Notes under the pieces: model-generated | What the model was told of the DNA's origin: nothing | The model's database searches: none | Seen by the model: the letters and a program-made list of their open reading frames with translations, nothing else | Made by a program: the position numbers and the translations under genes | NCBI GenBank assembly: GCA_946183765.1 | Contig: CAMHDC010000015.1 | Location: 1 to 13,088, forward strand | Length of the DNA stretch: 13,088 nt | Direction: 5' to 3' | From: an uncultured Clostridia bacterium | GTDB lineage: Bacteria > Bacillota > Clostridia > Christensenellales > CAG-138 | In this document: positions 5,492-13,036 of the stretch, in pieces | How positions within the stretch are numbered: the first letter of the stretch is position 1 | Layout of the letters: each line of letters starts with the position of its first letter

Positions 5492-7350
5492 AAGCGCTGT
5501 TGAAAACTCTGCTGATCCTGGTCATCGTCGCCGGTCTGGCGGCCGGGGGCATCTACGGCTACAGCCGCTACACCCTGAGCCAGCCCTGCGAGGTCCAGCC
5601 CGTGGGCAACTGGCTCCTGGAGTATTCCCCCAATCAAACCTATCTGGGGGGCAGCGTCACCTCCGGTCAAAGCCTGATCCTCTATCGGGACCGGGATCGG
5701 ACACCCCTGGAGATCTACGTTACCGAAGGGCAGACCATCCGTGCGGGGGATCCTCTGATCCGCTACGACACCACCAAGGACAACCTGGACCTGGATGAAA
5801 AGCTCCTGGCCCGACAGAAGCTGTACGACAGCCTTCAGCCCCTTTATAAGGAGTACGCATATTACGCTTTCCAGCCCTACGAGCGTACCATGCCCACGGC
5901 TACGCCCACGTTCACGCCCACGCCCCGGAACTATCAGGGGACCGGTGCGGATGCCCGCGGGGGTCTTTCGGCACAGCGGCTGTTCGCGCCGGTGCAGCGG
6001 GACCTGGTGCGGATCGATCTGGACGGCGACGGCAGCGAGGAGAGGCCCTATCGGTATCGGCTCTCCGCCACGTCCACTCTGTCGGACCCCATTCCCGAGT
6101 CGCTTTTGACCGGCTTGCAGGCCGCCGCTGCTGTAACGCCGGTCCACGCCTGGTTCGAGACGGATTTGGGGTACCTGTATATCACTTTTTTACCCCCGGA
6201 CGCCGCCAGCGGCCGGATCAACGCGCGCTTTGCCGCCATGACGGAAAAAGCTGCGCCTACGGGAGAGGTCGATCTGAACGAGCTTCGGCCCGCCTCCGGC
6301 AGCGGCACCCTGAAGGACCCCTATATCTTCCCCTATACCGAGGGGGAGACGATCCCCGGACCGTTCCTGGCCCGATACTGCCGGGAGGCAGGCGCCCTGG
6401 GCGCGTATCTGTATGTGGAGCTCCAGGGCCGGAAGCTGACCGTGGCTGCGGACTTCACCAGCATGGGGACCTATATCCTCCGGCTGAAAGCCACGCCCGT
6501 GTCCACCCCCACGCCGTCCCCCACACCCACGCCTACGCCTACGCCGTCCCCTACGCCGGAGCCTACGCCCACCGCCACGCCGGAGGGCTGGATTGAGGAC
6601 GCGGAGCCCTATGAACCGCCCCTCTATTATGGGGCTATGGGCCGGGCGGAACGGCTGGCCTACGTGGAGCAGCTGGCTCAGCAGATCCGGGACGGGGAAC
6701 TCCAGTATCGGCAGCTGTGCCACGACATCGCCCTGCTGACGGCCTCCGCAGAGAACGGCACTCTGAACAGCGCCATCGACGGGGTGGTCGCGAAGCTCAC
6801 CCCCGACGCCAAGGCCGGGGAGCCCATGCTGGAGATCCGGGGCGGCAGCGGCAAGAGCGTCATCAGCTGCATGCTGGGCGAGACGGACCTCAATAAGTAC
6901 CCGGTGGGCACGGAGCTCACGGGATTCAGCTACGACATCGGCAGCGAAATCACCGCCCGGGTGACCTACGTGGGATCCATGCCCGTCATGGACAACTATT
7001 CCAACGGCGGCAACCCCAACTCCTCGGGATACACCATGCTTCTGGAGGTCCAGGGGGACACGGAGCTGCCCCTCTACAGCTACGTGGAGTTCACCTCCTT
7101 CGAGCCCCTCTCCAAGTCCGGCACCATCTATCTCTACGAGGCTTTCGTCCGGGAGATCGACGGCCAGGACTGCATCTTCGTGGCCCGGGACGGGATCCTC
7201 CATAAGGTGCCGGTCCACACCGGGCGGCGGGTCATGGAGTATATCGAGCTGGTCGGCAGCGACCTCACCCGGGAGGACTACATCGCCTTCCCCTACGGCA
7301 AGACCGTTCGGGACGGGGCTTCCGTGGTAATCACGGACGGCAGCTGGTAA
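5488..7350 (+). CDS. Second efflux adaptor, HlyD-like, with duplicated domain inserted in the helical hairpin
   Basis: This is a 620-residue membrane-anchored adaptor starting at the ATG of an ATGA overlap, with GGAGGAGG (5473-5480) upstream. The membrane segment is at about 5-27. A lipoyl half-motif (LEIYVTEGQTIRAGDPLIRYDT, about 74-95) leads into a helix (98-128) that breaks off in a Pro/Thr linker (135-147). Residues about 170-333 form an insertion that reads as two related units (about 179-246 and 270-333), each starting with a GxGS/T...PY pattern. A second Pro/Thr-rich linker (336-365) is followed by the returning helix (384-420) and the second lipoyl half (NSAIDGVVAKLTPDAKAGEPMLEI, 427-450). 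A barrel-like C-terminal region follows. Usual HlyD/MacA adaptors are 350-450 residues, so the excess is the insertion. The first unit contains DLDGDGSEE (177-185), reminiscent of the acidic loops in the operon's lipoprotein. Membership of the adaptor family is likely; the role of the insertion is unknown. Confidence 0.82.
   Translation: MKALLKTLLILVIVAGLAAGGIYGYSRYTLSQPCEVQPVGNWLLEYSPNQTYLGGSVTSGQSLILYRDRDRTPLEIYVTEGQTIRAGDPLIRYDTTKDNLDLDEKLLARQKLYDSLQPLYKEYAYYAFQPYERTMPTATPTFTPTPRNYQGTGADARGGLSAQRLFAPVQRDLVRIDLDGDGSEERPYRYRLSATSTLSDPIPESLLTGLQAAAAVTPVHAWFETDLGYLYITFLPPDAASGRINARFAAMTEKAAPTGEVDLNELRPASGSGTLKDPYIFPYTEGETIPGPFLARYCREAGALGAYLYVELQGRKLTVAADFTSMGTYILRLKATPVSTPTPSPTPTPTPTPSPTPEPTPTATPEGWIEDAEPYEPPLYYGAMGRAERLAYVEQLAQQIRDGELQYRQLCHDIALLTASAENGTLNSAIDGVVAKLTPDAKAGEPMLEIRGGSGKSVISCMLGETDLNKYPVGTELTGFSYDIGSEITARVTYVGSMPVMDNYSNGGNPNSSGYTMLLEVQGDTELPLYSYVEFTSFEPLSKSGTIYLYEAFVREIDGQDCIFVARDGILHKVPVHTGRRVMEYIELVGSDLTREDYIAFPYGKTVRDGASVVITDGSW
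6502..6582 (+). repeat. Simple-sequence stretch coding a Pro/Thr linker
   Basis: Near-hexameric repeats of the ACGCC(T/C)(A/C)CC type encode an alternating Thr-Pro/Ser-Pro linker (residues 339-365 of the second adaptor). It is in frame and should be an extended extracellular spacer. Such runs are prone to in-frame slippage. Confidence 0.8.
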
Positions 7351-7365
7351 GGAAAGGAGGTCGCT

Positions 7366-8616
7366 ATGCTGGAAAACTTCAGAGAAGCCTTCGACGGCAT
7401 CTGGTCTCACAAGCTCAGGAGCGCCCTCACCATGCTGGGCATCATCATCGGCATCGCCTCCATCATCGCCATCTCCTCCACCATCATGGGCACCAACGAG
7501 CAGATCAAGCAGAATCTGGTAGGCGCAGGGAACAACACCGTGGAGGTGTCCCTCTATCAGGGGGACTACGTGCTGGACCCCAGCTATCAGCAGGTGCCGG
7601 AATACGTGACGCCCCTCGACCCGTCCATCCTGCCGGAGATCCTCAAGATCAAGCAGGTGGAGGACGCCAGCCTCTTCTACCGCCGGGACGCCTACGGCAT
7701 GATCTGGTATGGGGCGGAGGGTCTGAACCAGGGGTCCGTCTACGGGGTGGACGAGCATTTCATGTCCGTCAACGGATACGTGATCCGCAGCGGGCGCGGC
7801 TTTCTCCCGGAGGACTTCACCGGGTTCAGGAAGGTGGCGCTCATCGACAGGACCGTATCCGAGACGCTGTTCATGGGCAAGAACCCGGTGAACAAGACCA
7901 TTGAAATCATGTCGGAGCCCTACGTGGTGGTAGGCGAGTTTACCCAGAACAGCGCCTTCACCCCCACCATCACCTCCATCAGCGACTATTTCACCTACAC
8001 CGACCATTCCGGCGGCAAGGTGCTGATCCCCGCCTCCACCTGGCCCGCCCTGTTCGCCTACGACCAGCCCAGCAGCCTGGTGGTCCGGGCCGGCAGCACC
8101 GACGACATGACCGAGGCCGGGAAGCAGACCGCCGCCATCCTGAACAAGACCCTGACCGGGTCCGGGGACGTGACCTACAAGAGCAAGGATCTGCTGGAGC
8201 AGGCCAAGAAGCTCCAGGAGCTGAGCAGCGCCACCAACCGGCAGCTCATCTGGATCGCCAGCATCTCCCTGCTGGTAGGGGGCATCGGCGTCATGAACAT
8301 CATGCTGGTGTCCGTCACGGAGCGGACCCCGGAGATCGGCCTTAAGAAGGCCCTGGGGGCCCGGAAGCGGAAGATCTCCGCCCAGTTCCTCACGGAGGCG
8401 GGCGTGCTCACCTGCATCGGCGGCATCCTGGGCGTATTGGTCGGGATCGGCCTTGCTTACATGGTCAGCCGGGTCTCCGGCGTACCCATCTTCATCAGCT
8501 GGTACATCGTGGCGGCCACGGTAATCTTTTCCTTCGTGGTGGGCCTTTTCTTCGGCGCCGTACCCGCCGTCCAGGCAGCCCGTCTCAACCCCATCGACGC
8601 GCTGCGGCGGGAGTAG
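7366..8616 (+). CDS. MacB/FtsX-type ABC transporter permease
   Basis: This 416-residue integral membrane permease is the partner of the ATPase at 4814-5491. The family layout is complete. The N-terminal amphipathic stretch and first membrane helix (about residues 8-42) include the typical SHKLRSALTMLGIIIGIASI motif. A large extracellular MacB-type core domain runs from about 43 to 295, followed by three helices at about 297-320, 345-368 and 380-402. Conserved MacB phrases include LLVGGIGVMNIMLVSVTERT, EIGLKKALGARK and the closing AARLNPIDALR. A strong AAAGGAGGT site (7353-7361) precedes the ATG. These mechanotransmission-type pumps usually export peptides, antibiotics or lipoproteins without a substrate channel through the permease itself. 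The cargo here cannot be read from the sequence. Confidence 0.94.
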   Translation: MLENFREAFDGIWSHKLRSALTMLGIIIGIASIIAISSTIMGTNEQIKQNLVGAGNNTVEVSLYQGDYVLDPSYQQVPEYVTPLDPSILPEILKIKQVEDASLFYRRDAYGMIWYGAEGLNQGSVYGVDEHFMSVNGYVIRSGRGFLPEDFTGFRKVALIDRTVSETLFMGKNPVNKTIEIMSEPYVVVGEFTQNSAFTPTITSISDYFTYTDHSGGKVLIPASTWPALFAYDQPSSLVVRAGSTDDMTEAGKQTAAILNKTLTGSGDVTYKSKDLLEQAKKLQELSSATNRQLIWIASISLLVGGIGVMNIMLVSVTERTPEIGLKKALGARKRKISAQFLTEAGVLTCIGGILGVLVGIGLAYMVSRVSGVPIFISWYIVAATVIFSFVVGLFFGAVPAVQAARLNPIDALRRE

Positions 8617-8638
8617 ACCTTATTCTGTTTGCACAGAG

Positions 8639-8667
8639 CAGCCGGGAGAGCGTGCCTCTTCCGGCTG
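8639..8667 (+). other. Strong stem-loop after the exporter operon, no U-tract
   Basis: The stem CAGCCGGGAGAG (8639-8650) pairs with CTCTTCCGGCTG (8656-8667), with one G-T wobble and the loop CGTGC. A smaller stem, TCTGT/ACAGA (8624-8637), precedes it. No T-run follows on the plus strand, so it is not a classical intrinsic terminator. It may protect the 3' end or work with Rho. It sits just upstream of the promoter for the next operon. Confidence 0.6.
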
Positions 8668-8695
8668 TCGTCTGCAGAGAAAAAACGGCATACGA

Positions 8696-8724
8696 TTGAC
8701 TCCGGATTCAGATGATGCTATACT
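8696..8724 (+). promoter_or_regulatory. Sigma-A-type promoter of the O-acetylation operon
   Basis: TTGACT (8696-8701) and TATACT (8719-8724) are separated by 17 bp, each matching five of six consensus bases. Transcription should start near 8731, about 22 nt before the MBOAT ATG at 8753. The TTG that could be read as an upstream start is the -35 box itself. Confidence 0.88.
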
Positions 8725-8752
8725 GAATTATCTATCTGCCGAGGCGTTTTTC

Positions 8753-10147
8753 ATGGTATTTTCGGGACTGACATTCCTGCTGCTGTTCCTGCCGACCCTG
8801 CTCATCCTGTATTTTTTGAGCAGGGATCTTCGCTGGCGCAACGGCGTGCTGGTGGTCTTTTCCCTGGTGTTCTACGCCTGGGGCGAGCCGGTCATGGTGC
8901 TGCTGCTGTTGGCCACCACCCTGTTCAACTACCTCGTCGCCCTGGCCATGGATCGGGCCGCCGGTCCCCGAGGGAAAAAGCTGTGGCTCATCCTGGCCGT
9001 GGCGGGTTCCCTGGCAGGCCTTCTTTACTTCAAATATACCGGCTTCTTCCTGTCCAACCTGTCCAAGCTCCTGGGCGTCGAGATCGCCTTCACCGCCCCC
9101 CGGCTGCCCATCGGCATCTCCTTCTATACCTTTCAGATCCTGACCTACACCGTGGACGTGTATCGGGGCAAGACCTCGGTCCAAAAGAACTTCGTTCGGC
9201 TCCTGCTGTACGTAAGCTGCTTCCCCCAGCTCATCGCCGGACCCATCGTCCAGTACGGGGACGTGGCGGCGGCTCTGGAAGAGAGGAGCACCACCGCCGA
9301 CGACTTCATCGACGGCATGCGTCGTTTTTTGCTGGGCCTGGGAAAGAAGGTCATCCTGGCCAACATCTGCGGCAGCATTCTGCTGGAGTGCCTGCCGGAC
9401 GGAGCGGCCCCCGGGTCCGTGGTGGGTGCCTGGGTCAGCGCCATCGTCTACTCCCTCCACCTGTACTTCGACTTCTCCGCCTACTCCGACATGGCCATCG
9501 GCTTGGGCCGCATTTTGGGCTTCACCTACAAGGAAAACTTCAATTACCCCTACTTCTCCGTCTCCCCCACGGATCTGTGGCGGCGATGGCACATCTCGCT
9601 GGGCAGCTTCTTCCGGGAATACGTCTATTTTCCCCTGGGCGGCAGCCGCAAAGGCAAGGCCCGGTACTATCTGAACCTGCTGATCGTGTGGGCGCTGACG
9701 GGCCTTTGGCACGGAGCCGCCTGGAACTACGTGCTCTGGGGCCTCTACTGGTACGTGCTGCAGATCGCCCACAAATCCGTGGAGAAGCCCTGGGCCAGGA
9801 TGCCCCTCTTCCTCCAGTGGCTGTTCAACTTCGTGCTGACCATCATCGGCATGATGGTCTTCTACTATAATGATCAAAGCGCGCTGCTGGTCCATGTGGC
9901 CGCCATGTTCGGCGGCGGCGTGGGCTGGATGGACGAGGGCATTCTCTCGGTACTGCGGCAGTACGCCCTGTTTCTGCCCATCGCCTGCGTGGGCGCGGCA
10001 CCCATCGTCCCCCGGCTGAAAAAGCTGGCTGAAAACCGGCCCTGGCTCACCCTGCTCGGCACGGTGTTCGCGGTGGCGGTGGGGCTGTTGTCCCTCCTGT
10101 TCCTGATTCGGCAAAGCTACAACCCCTTCATCTATTTCAGGTTCTGA
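8753..10147 (+). CDS. MBOAT family membrane O-acyltransferase (AlgI/PatA-like)
   Basis: This 464-residue polytopic membrane protein moves acyl (usually acetyl) groups across the membrane for O-acetylation of an extracellular polymer. Roughly ten or more hydrophobic segments are visible. Family landmarks are NFNYPYFSVSPTDLWRRWHI with His280, SFFREYVYFPLGGSR just after it, and the catalytic-type LTGLWHGAAWNYVLWG motif with His320. Both histidines correspond to the conserved pair in AlgI. Other expected motifs are LPIGISFYTFQ, PQLIAGPIVQY and YFDFSAYSDMAIG. The start at 8753 is chosen because it lies after the promoter, has GAGG (8741-8744) 8 nt upstream, and begins with MVFSGLTFL, typical of the family. 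The gene is followed after 4 nt by a DHHW protein, the usual partner. Alginate itself is unlikely in such a host; peptidoglycan, teichoic acid or capsule are candidate acceptors. Confidence 0.94.
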   Translation: MVFSGLTFLLLFLPTLLILYFLSRDLRWRNGVLVVFSLVFYAWGEPVMVLLLLATTLFNYLVALAMDRAAGPRGKKLWLILAVAGSLAGLLYFKYTGFFLSNLSKLLGVEIAFTAPRLPIGISFYTFQILTYTVDVYRGKTSVQKNFVRLLLYVSCFPQLIAGPIVQYGDVAAALEERSTTADDFIDGMRRFLLGLGKKVILANICGSILLECLPDGAAPGSVVGAWVSAIVYSLHLYFDFSAYSDMAIGLGRILGFTYKENFNYPYFSVSPTDLWRRWHISLGSFFREYVYFPLGGSRKGKARYYLNLLIVWALTGLWHGAAWNYVLWGLYWYVLQIAHKSVEKPWARMPLFLQWLFNFVLTIIGMMVFYYNDQSALLVHVAAMFGGGVGWMDEGILSVLRQYALFLPIACVGAAPIVPRLKKLAENRPWLTLLGTVFAVAVGLLSLLFLIRQSYNPFIYFRF

Positions 10148-10151
10148 GCAT

Positions 10152-11549
10152 ATGAAACGCAAGCTGTCCTTCCTGCTCCTATACGGTTCCCTGGTCCTCT
10201 TCGGAGGGCTGGGAGCGCTGCTGCTGATCTTCGGCGAAAAGGCCCCCCACGCCTCCCTGGCGGAGAACCGGATGCTGGCCGGATTCCCGGCGTTTTCCTG
10301 GGCCACCGTGAAGGACGGCTCCTTTATGCTGGGCCTGGAGGATTACCTCAGCGACGCCGTGCCCGATCGGGAGGTCTTCGTAGCCGGGGCCGACGGCATC
10401 ATGGACCGACTCTCCCTCCATCGGGAGGCGGAGACCGCCGCTGACGCGGAAGCGGAACTGGCCGCCCAGCTGGCCGCCTTCGCTCAGGAGAACCAGACCC
10501 AGGACGATCAGCAGGAGATGGCCGCCTTCAGGGCCACCCCCTCCCCCGTTCCCACGCCTGCGGCCACGCCGGAACCCACTCCCGACGATCAGTCGACGGA
10601 CGCCGCCCCGGAGGCTGACCCCACCCCCCTGCCGGAAAAGGACCTCTCCGGCATCCCCACCTGTTATTTCACCATGACCCAGGCGGACGGCTTTGTGAAC
10701 AAGGTCTACACCTTCTCCCCGGAGAACATCCGGCGGGCTGTACGCATGCTGAACGCCTATCGGGCGGCGCTGCCCGAGGACGGTCACGTATTCTTCGCCC
10801 AGCCCCCCTTCCCGGGCCTGGCCTTCCAGCTTCAGGACGGCACCTGCACCGGCTGGGGCGGGGATCTGGAGGACACCATCAACGAATACAGCAATGACGG
10901 CGTGTACATGGTCAGCGTCCAAAAGGTCCTGGAGCAGCATCTGCTGGACGGGGAATACCTGTACTTCAAGACCGATCACCACTGGACTCCCCGGGCCGCC
11001 TGCTACACCCTGAACGCCATTTTGGCCGCCCACGGCATCGACCCCAAGCCCTATGACAGCTACGCCTTCCACGTGAACCGCTCCTTCTACGGCAGCGCCT
11101 CTCTGGGCAACCCCAACATCCGCAACGGCATGAAGCCGGATACCCTGGAGGTGCTGGTCCCTGACACGCCGGTGAAAGGCTATCGCGTATTTTGGGACAG
11201 GAGCGAGGTGGATGCGCCCCTCATCAACAACAACTTCGGCAATTACATGGTCTTCCTGGGCGGCACCCAGGGCCCCTGGCGCCGATTCGAAACGGGCGTG
11301 GACATGGATCGCAGCTGTCTGCTCATCGGAGACTCCTTCTCCAATTGCTTTGTCCCCTTCCTGGTGCCCTACTATGGCACCGTCCACTCCTGCGACGTGC
11401 GGCCCGGCAACTTCGACGAGGTCAACATCCGCTGGAGCATTTCGGAGTACATCCGGGAGAACGGCATCGACGATGTGTACATCGTGTACTCCACCGCCAA
11501 CGGGGTGAACACGGTCCATATCATGGAAAACCTGCTCCGGTATCTGTAA
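10152..11549 (+). CDS. DHHW / AlgX-AlgJ-like SGNH O-acetyltransferase
   Basis: This 465-residue protein has one N-terminal membrane anchor (about 5-27) and an extracellular catalytic domain. The catalytic signature is complete: DHHW at 275-278 followed by TP, giving Asp275 and His277, and the Ser block GDSFSN with Ser395. This matches the Asp-His-Trp and Ser arrangement of AlgX/AlgJ proteins, which take acetyl groups from an MBOAT partner and transfer them to a polysaccharide. An Ala/Glu-rich predicted helical stretch (about 93-125) and a Pro/Thr linker (about 128-160) interrupt the region before the catalytic fold, so the protein is longer than a minimal family member. It starts 4 nt after the MBOAT stop with only a weak ribosome site, suggesting translational coupling. 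The acceptor polymer is not identified by the sequence. Confidence 0.9.
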   Translation: MKRKLSFLLLYGSLVLFGGLGALLLIFGEKAPHASLAENRMLAGFPAFSWATVKDGSFMLGLEDYLSDAVPDREVFVAGADGIMDRLSLHREAETAADAEAELAAQLAAFAQENQTQDDQQEMAAFRATPSPVPTPAATPEPTPDDQSTDAAPEADPTPLPEKDLSGIPTCYFTMTQADGFVNKVYTFSPENIRRAVRMLNAYRAALPEDGHVFFAQPPFPGLAFQLQDGTCTGWGGDLEDTINEYSNDGVYMVSVQKVLEQHLLDGEYLYFKTDHHWTPRAACYTLNAILAAHGIDPKPYDSYAFHVNRSFYGSASLGNPNIRNGMKPDTLEVLVPDTPVKGYRVFWDRSEVDAPLINNNFGNYMVFLGGTQGPWRRFETGVDMDRSCLLIGDSFSNCFVPFLVPYYGTVHSCDVRPGNFDEVNIRWSISEYIRENGIDDVYIVYSTANGVNTVHIMENLLRYL

Positions 11550-11559
11550 GAGGCTGCCT

Positions 11560-12990
11560 ATGGAACAGAACGCGCAACGAAACAAGCTTCCCCTGCTGGG
11601 CATGATCGTCACCACAGCGCTGGTGCTGGGGGGTCTCTGCGCCCTGCTTTGGTGGTCAAATCACCGGTGGTCGGTCTATGCCCGCCGGGCCGCGGCCGCC
11701 GCGGAACAGGGGGACTGGTCCCTGGCCGAGCGCTGGGGCCATAAGGCCGAAAACGCCGGAGCTGCGGACGTGCTGAACGAGATCGCCGCCCAAAAGGCCG
11801 ATGCCCTGTTCGAAGCGGGGGAATACGCCGCCGCCCGGACCCTGTACGGGGAGTTGAACAACACCCGTCAGGTCATGGCCTGCTCCTATAGGCAGGCGGA
11901 AGCGTCGGAAGCCGCCGGAGACCTGATCGCCGCTCGGGACGGGTTCCTGTCCGCCGCTGGGTACGAGGATGCCCTGGTGCGGGCCGACCGCTGCCGCTAT
12001 GCTTTGGCTGAGGCAGCTTTGGCCACCGGGGACCGGCAGACCGCCTTCGACGGGTTCCTGGCCCTGGGCGACTTTGAAGACGCGCCCCAGCGCGCCAGAG
12101 CTTTGGCCGTGGCCATCACCGGCCAGGCCGACGAAGAAAAGGCTTTGCTCTACGCCCAGGGGTACACCCCCGAAAGCCTGTCCCTCCAGGAGCAGCTTCA
12201 GCAAAAGCGGGACGAGCTTCAGAGCCGCCGCCTTGCCGCCGGGCACGGGCACGCCGCCTTTTTGGCCGCGGACGGCACCGTGAAGGCCGCCGGAGACGAT
12301 AGCTTCGGTCAGTGCGCCGTGGACGGCTGGCAGAACGTGACCGCTTTGGCTGCCGGATACGCTCACACCCTGGGCCTCACCGCCGACGGGCGGGTGCTGG
12401 CCGCCGGGAACGATGAATACGGCCAGTGCGATGTGCGCGAATGGACCGACGTGGCGGCGATCTGCTGCGGCCCCTGGGACAGCTACGGGATCACCCGGGA
12501 CGGGACTCTGCTCCACGCCGGGTTCCGGGACTTGTCCGCCCTGTCAGGCTGGACCATGCTCAGCGCCGTCAGCGCCGGGGACGGAGTCCTGTTCGCTCTT
12601 CGGGGAAACGGGTCCCTCCTCAGCAGCCAGCCGGATCAGGCCCAAAGCTGGCAGGACGTGATCGATCTGGCCGCCGCGGGGCACGCCCCCGCGGGCCTCA
12701 AGCGGGACGGCTCCCTCCTGACAGCCGGCCGGGATCTGTCCGATTGGACGGACGTGGTTGCCATCGACAGCAGCGCTTCCCTGCTGGTGGGCCTGCGCCT
12801 GGACGGAACGCTGCTCGTGGAGCCCCTGCTGATGGCAGACGAAGAGCTTCTCGCCGCCCTGCGGGCAGAGCAGAATGTGATCGGAATCTCCGCGGCGGGC
12901 ACCTATGTGCTCCTCCTCCACGAGGACGGCTCTCTCACCGCCCCCCACGCTCCCTTCGACATCTCCCCCCTTACGGCTCCTCAAAGTTAA
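11560..12990 (+). CDS. Membrane-anchored TPR-like plus RCC1-like repeat protein
   Basis: This 476-residue protein is third in the O-acetylation operon, starting 10 nt after the DHHW stop with AAGAGG (11548-11553) upstream. A single membrane segment (about 12-33) is followed by helical repeats of a TPR-like kind (about 40-200), with recurring patterns such as GYEDALVRADRCRYALAEAA and LGDFEDAPQRARALA. From about 226 to 460 come roughly six beta-rich repeats of about 35-40 residues resembling RCC1 blades, with the pattern AAGxxHTxGLTADGxVxAAGxDxxGQCxVxxWxxV clearest at 226-298. This should fold as a propeller outside the cell (inferred from the anchor). RCC1-like domains bind diverse proteins and other ligands, so a scaffold or polymer-recognition role in the acetylation complex is possible. 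There is no catalytic motif that I recognise, and the function is not assigned. Confidence 0.8.
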   Translation: MEQNAQRNKLPLLGMIVTTALVLGGLCALLWWSNHRWSVYARRAAAAAEQGDWSLAERWGHKAENAGAADVLNEIAAQKADALFEAGEYAAARTLYGELNNTRQVMACSYRQAEASEAAGDLIAARDGFLSAAGYEDALVRADRCRYALAEAALATGDRQTAFDGFLALGDFEDAPQRARALAVAITGQADEEKALLYAQGYTPESLSLQEQLQQKRDELQSRRLAAGHGHAAFLAADGTVKAAGDDSFGQCAVDGWQNVTALAAGYAHTLGLTADGRVLAAGNDEYGQCDVREWTDVAAICCGPWDSYGITRDGTLLHAGFRDLSALSGWTMLSAVSAGDGVLFALRGNGSLLSSQPDQAQSWQDVIDLAAAGHAPAGLKRDGSLLTAGRDLSDWTDVVAIDSSASLLVGLRLDGTLLVEPLLMADEELLAALRAEQNVIGISAAGTYVLLLHEDGSLTAPHAPFDISPLTAPQS

Positions 12991-12992
12991 GA

Positions 12993-13021
12993 TTGACAAA
13001 CGCCCCTCCGGAGGCTATAAT
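12993..13021 (+). promoter_or_regulatory. Perfect consensus sigma-A promoter of tRNA-Arg
   Basis: TTGACA (12993-12998), a 17-bp spacer and TATAAT (13016-13021) match the consensus at every hexamer base. It starts only 2 bp after the stop of the preceding gene. The spacer contains the 10-bp palindrome CCTCCGGAGG (13005-13014). Predicted transcription begins about 9 nt before the tRNA. Confidence 0.93.
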
Positions 13022-13036
13022 ACGTATGCTGATTTT

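Noticed and set aside
6190..8007. 605-codon open frame antisense to the second adaptor and the permease
   Set aside because: Its translation is low-complexity (Val/Gly/His/Asp-rich) with no recognisable domain. The opposite strand carries clear motifs and ribosome sites.
8732..10306. 524-codon open frame antisense to the MBOAT gene
   Set aside because: It has Gln/Gly/His-rich composition, no motif and no ribosome site. It is a GC-rich shadow of the MBOAT coding strand.
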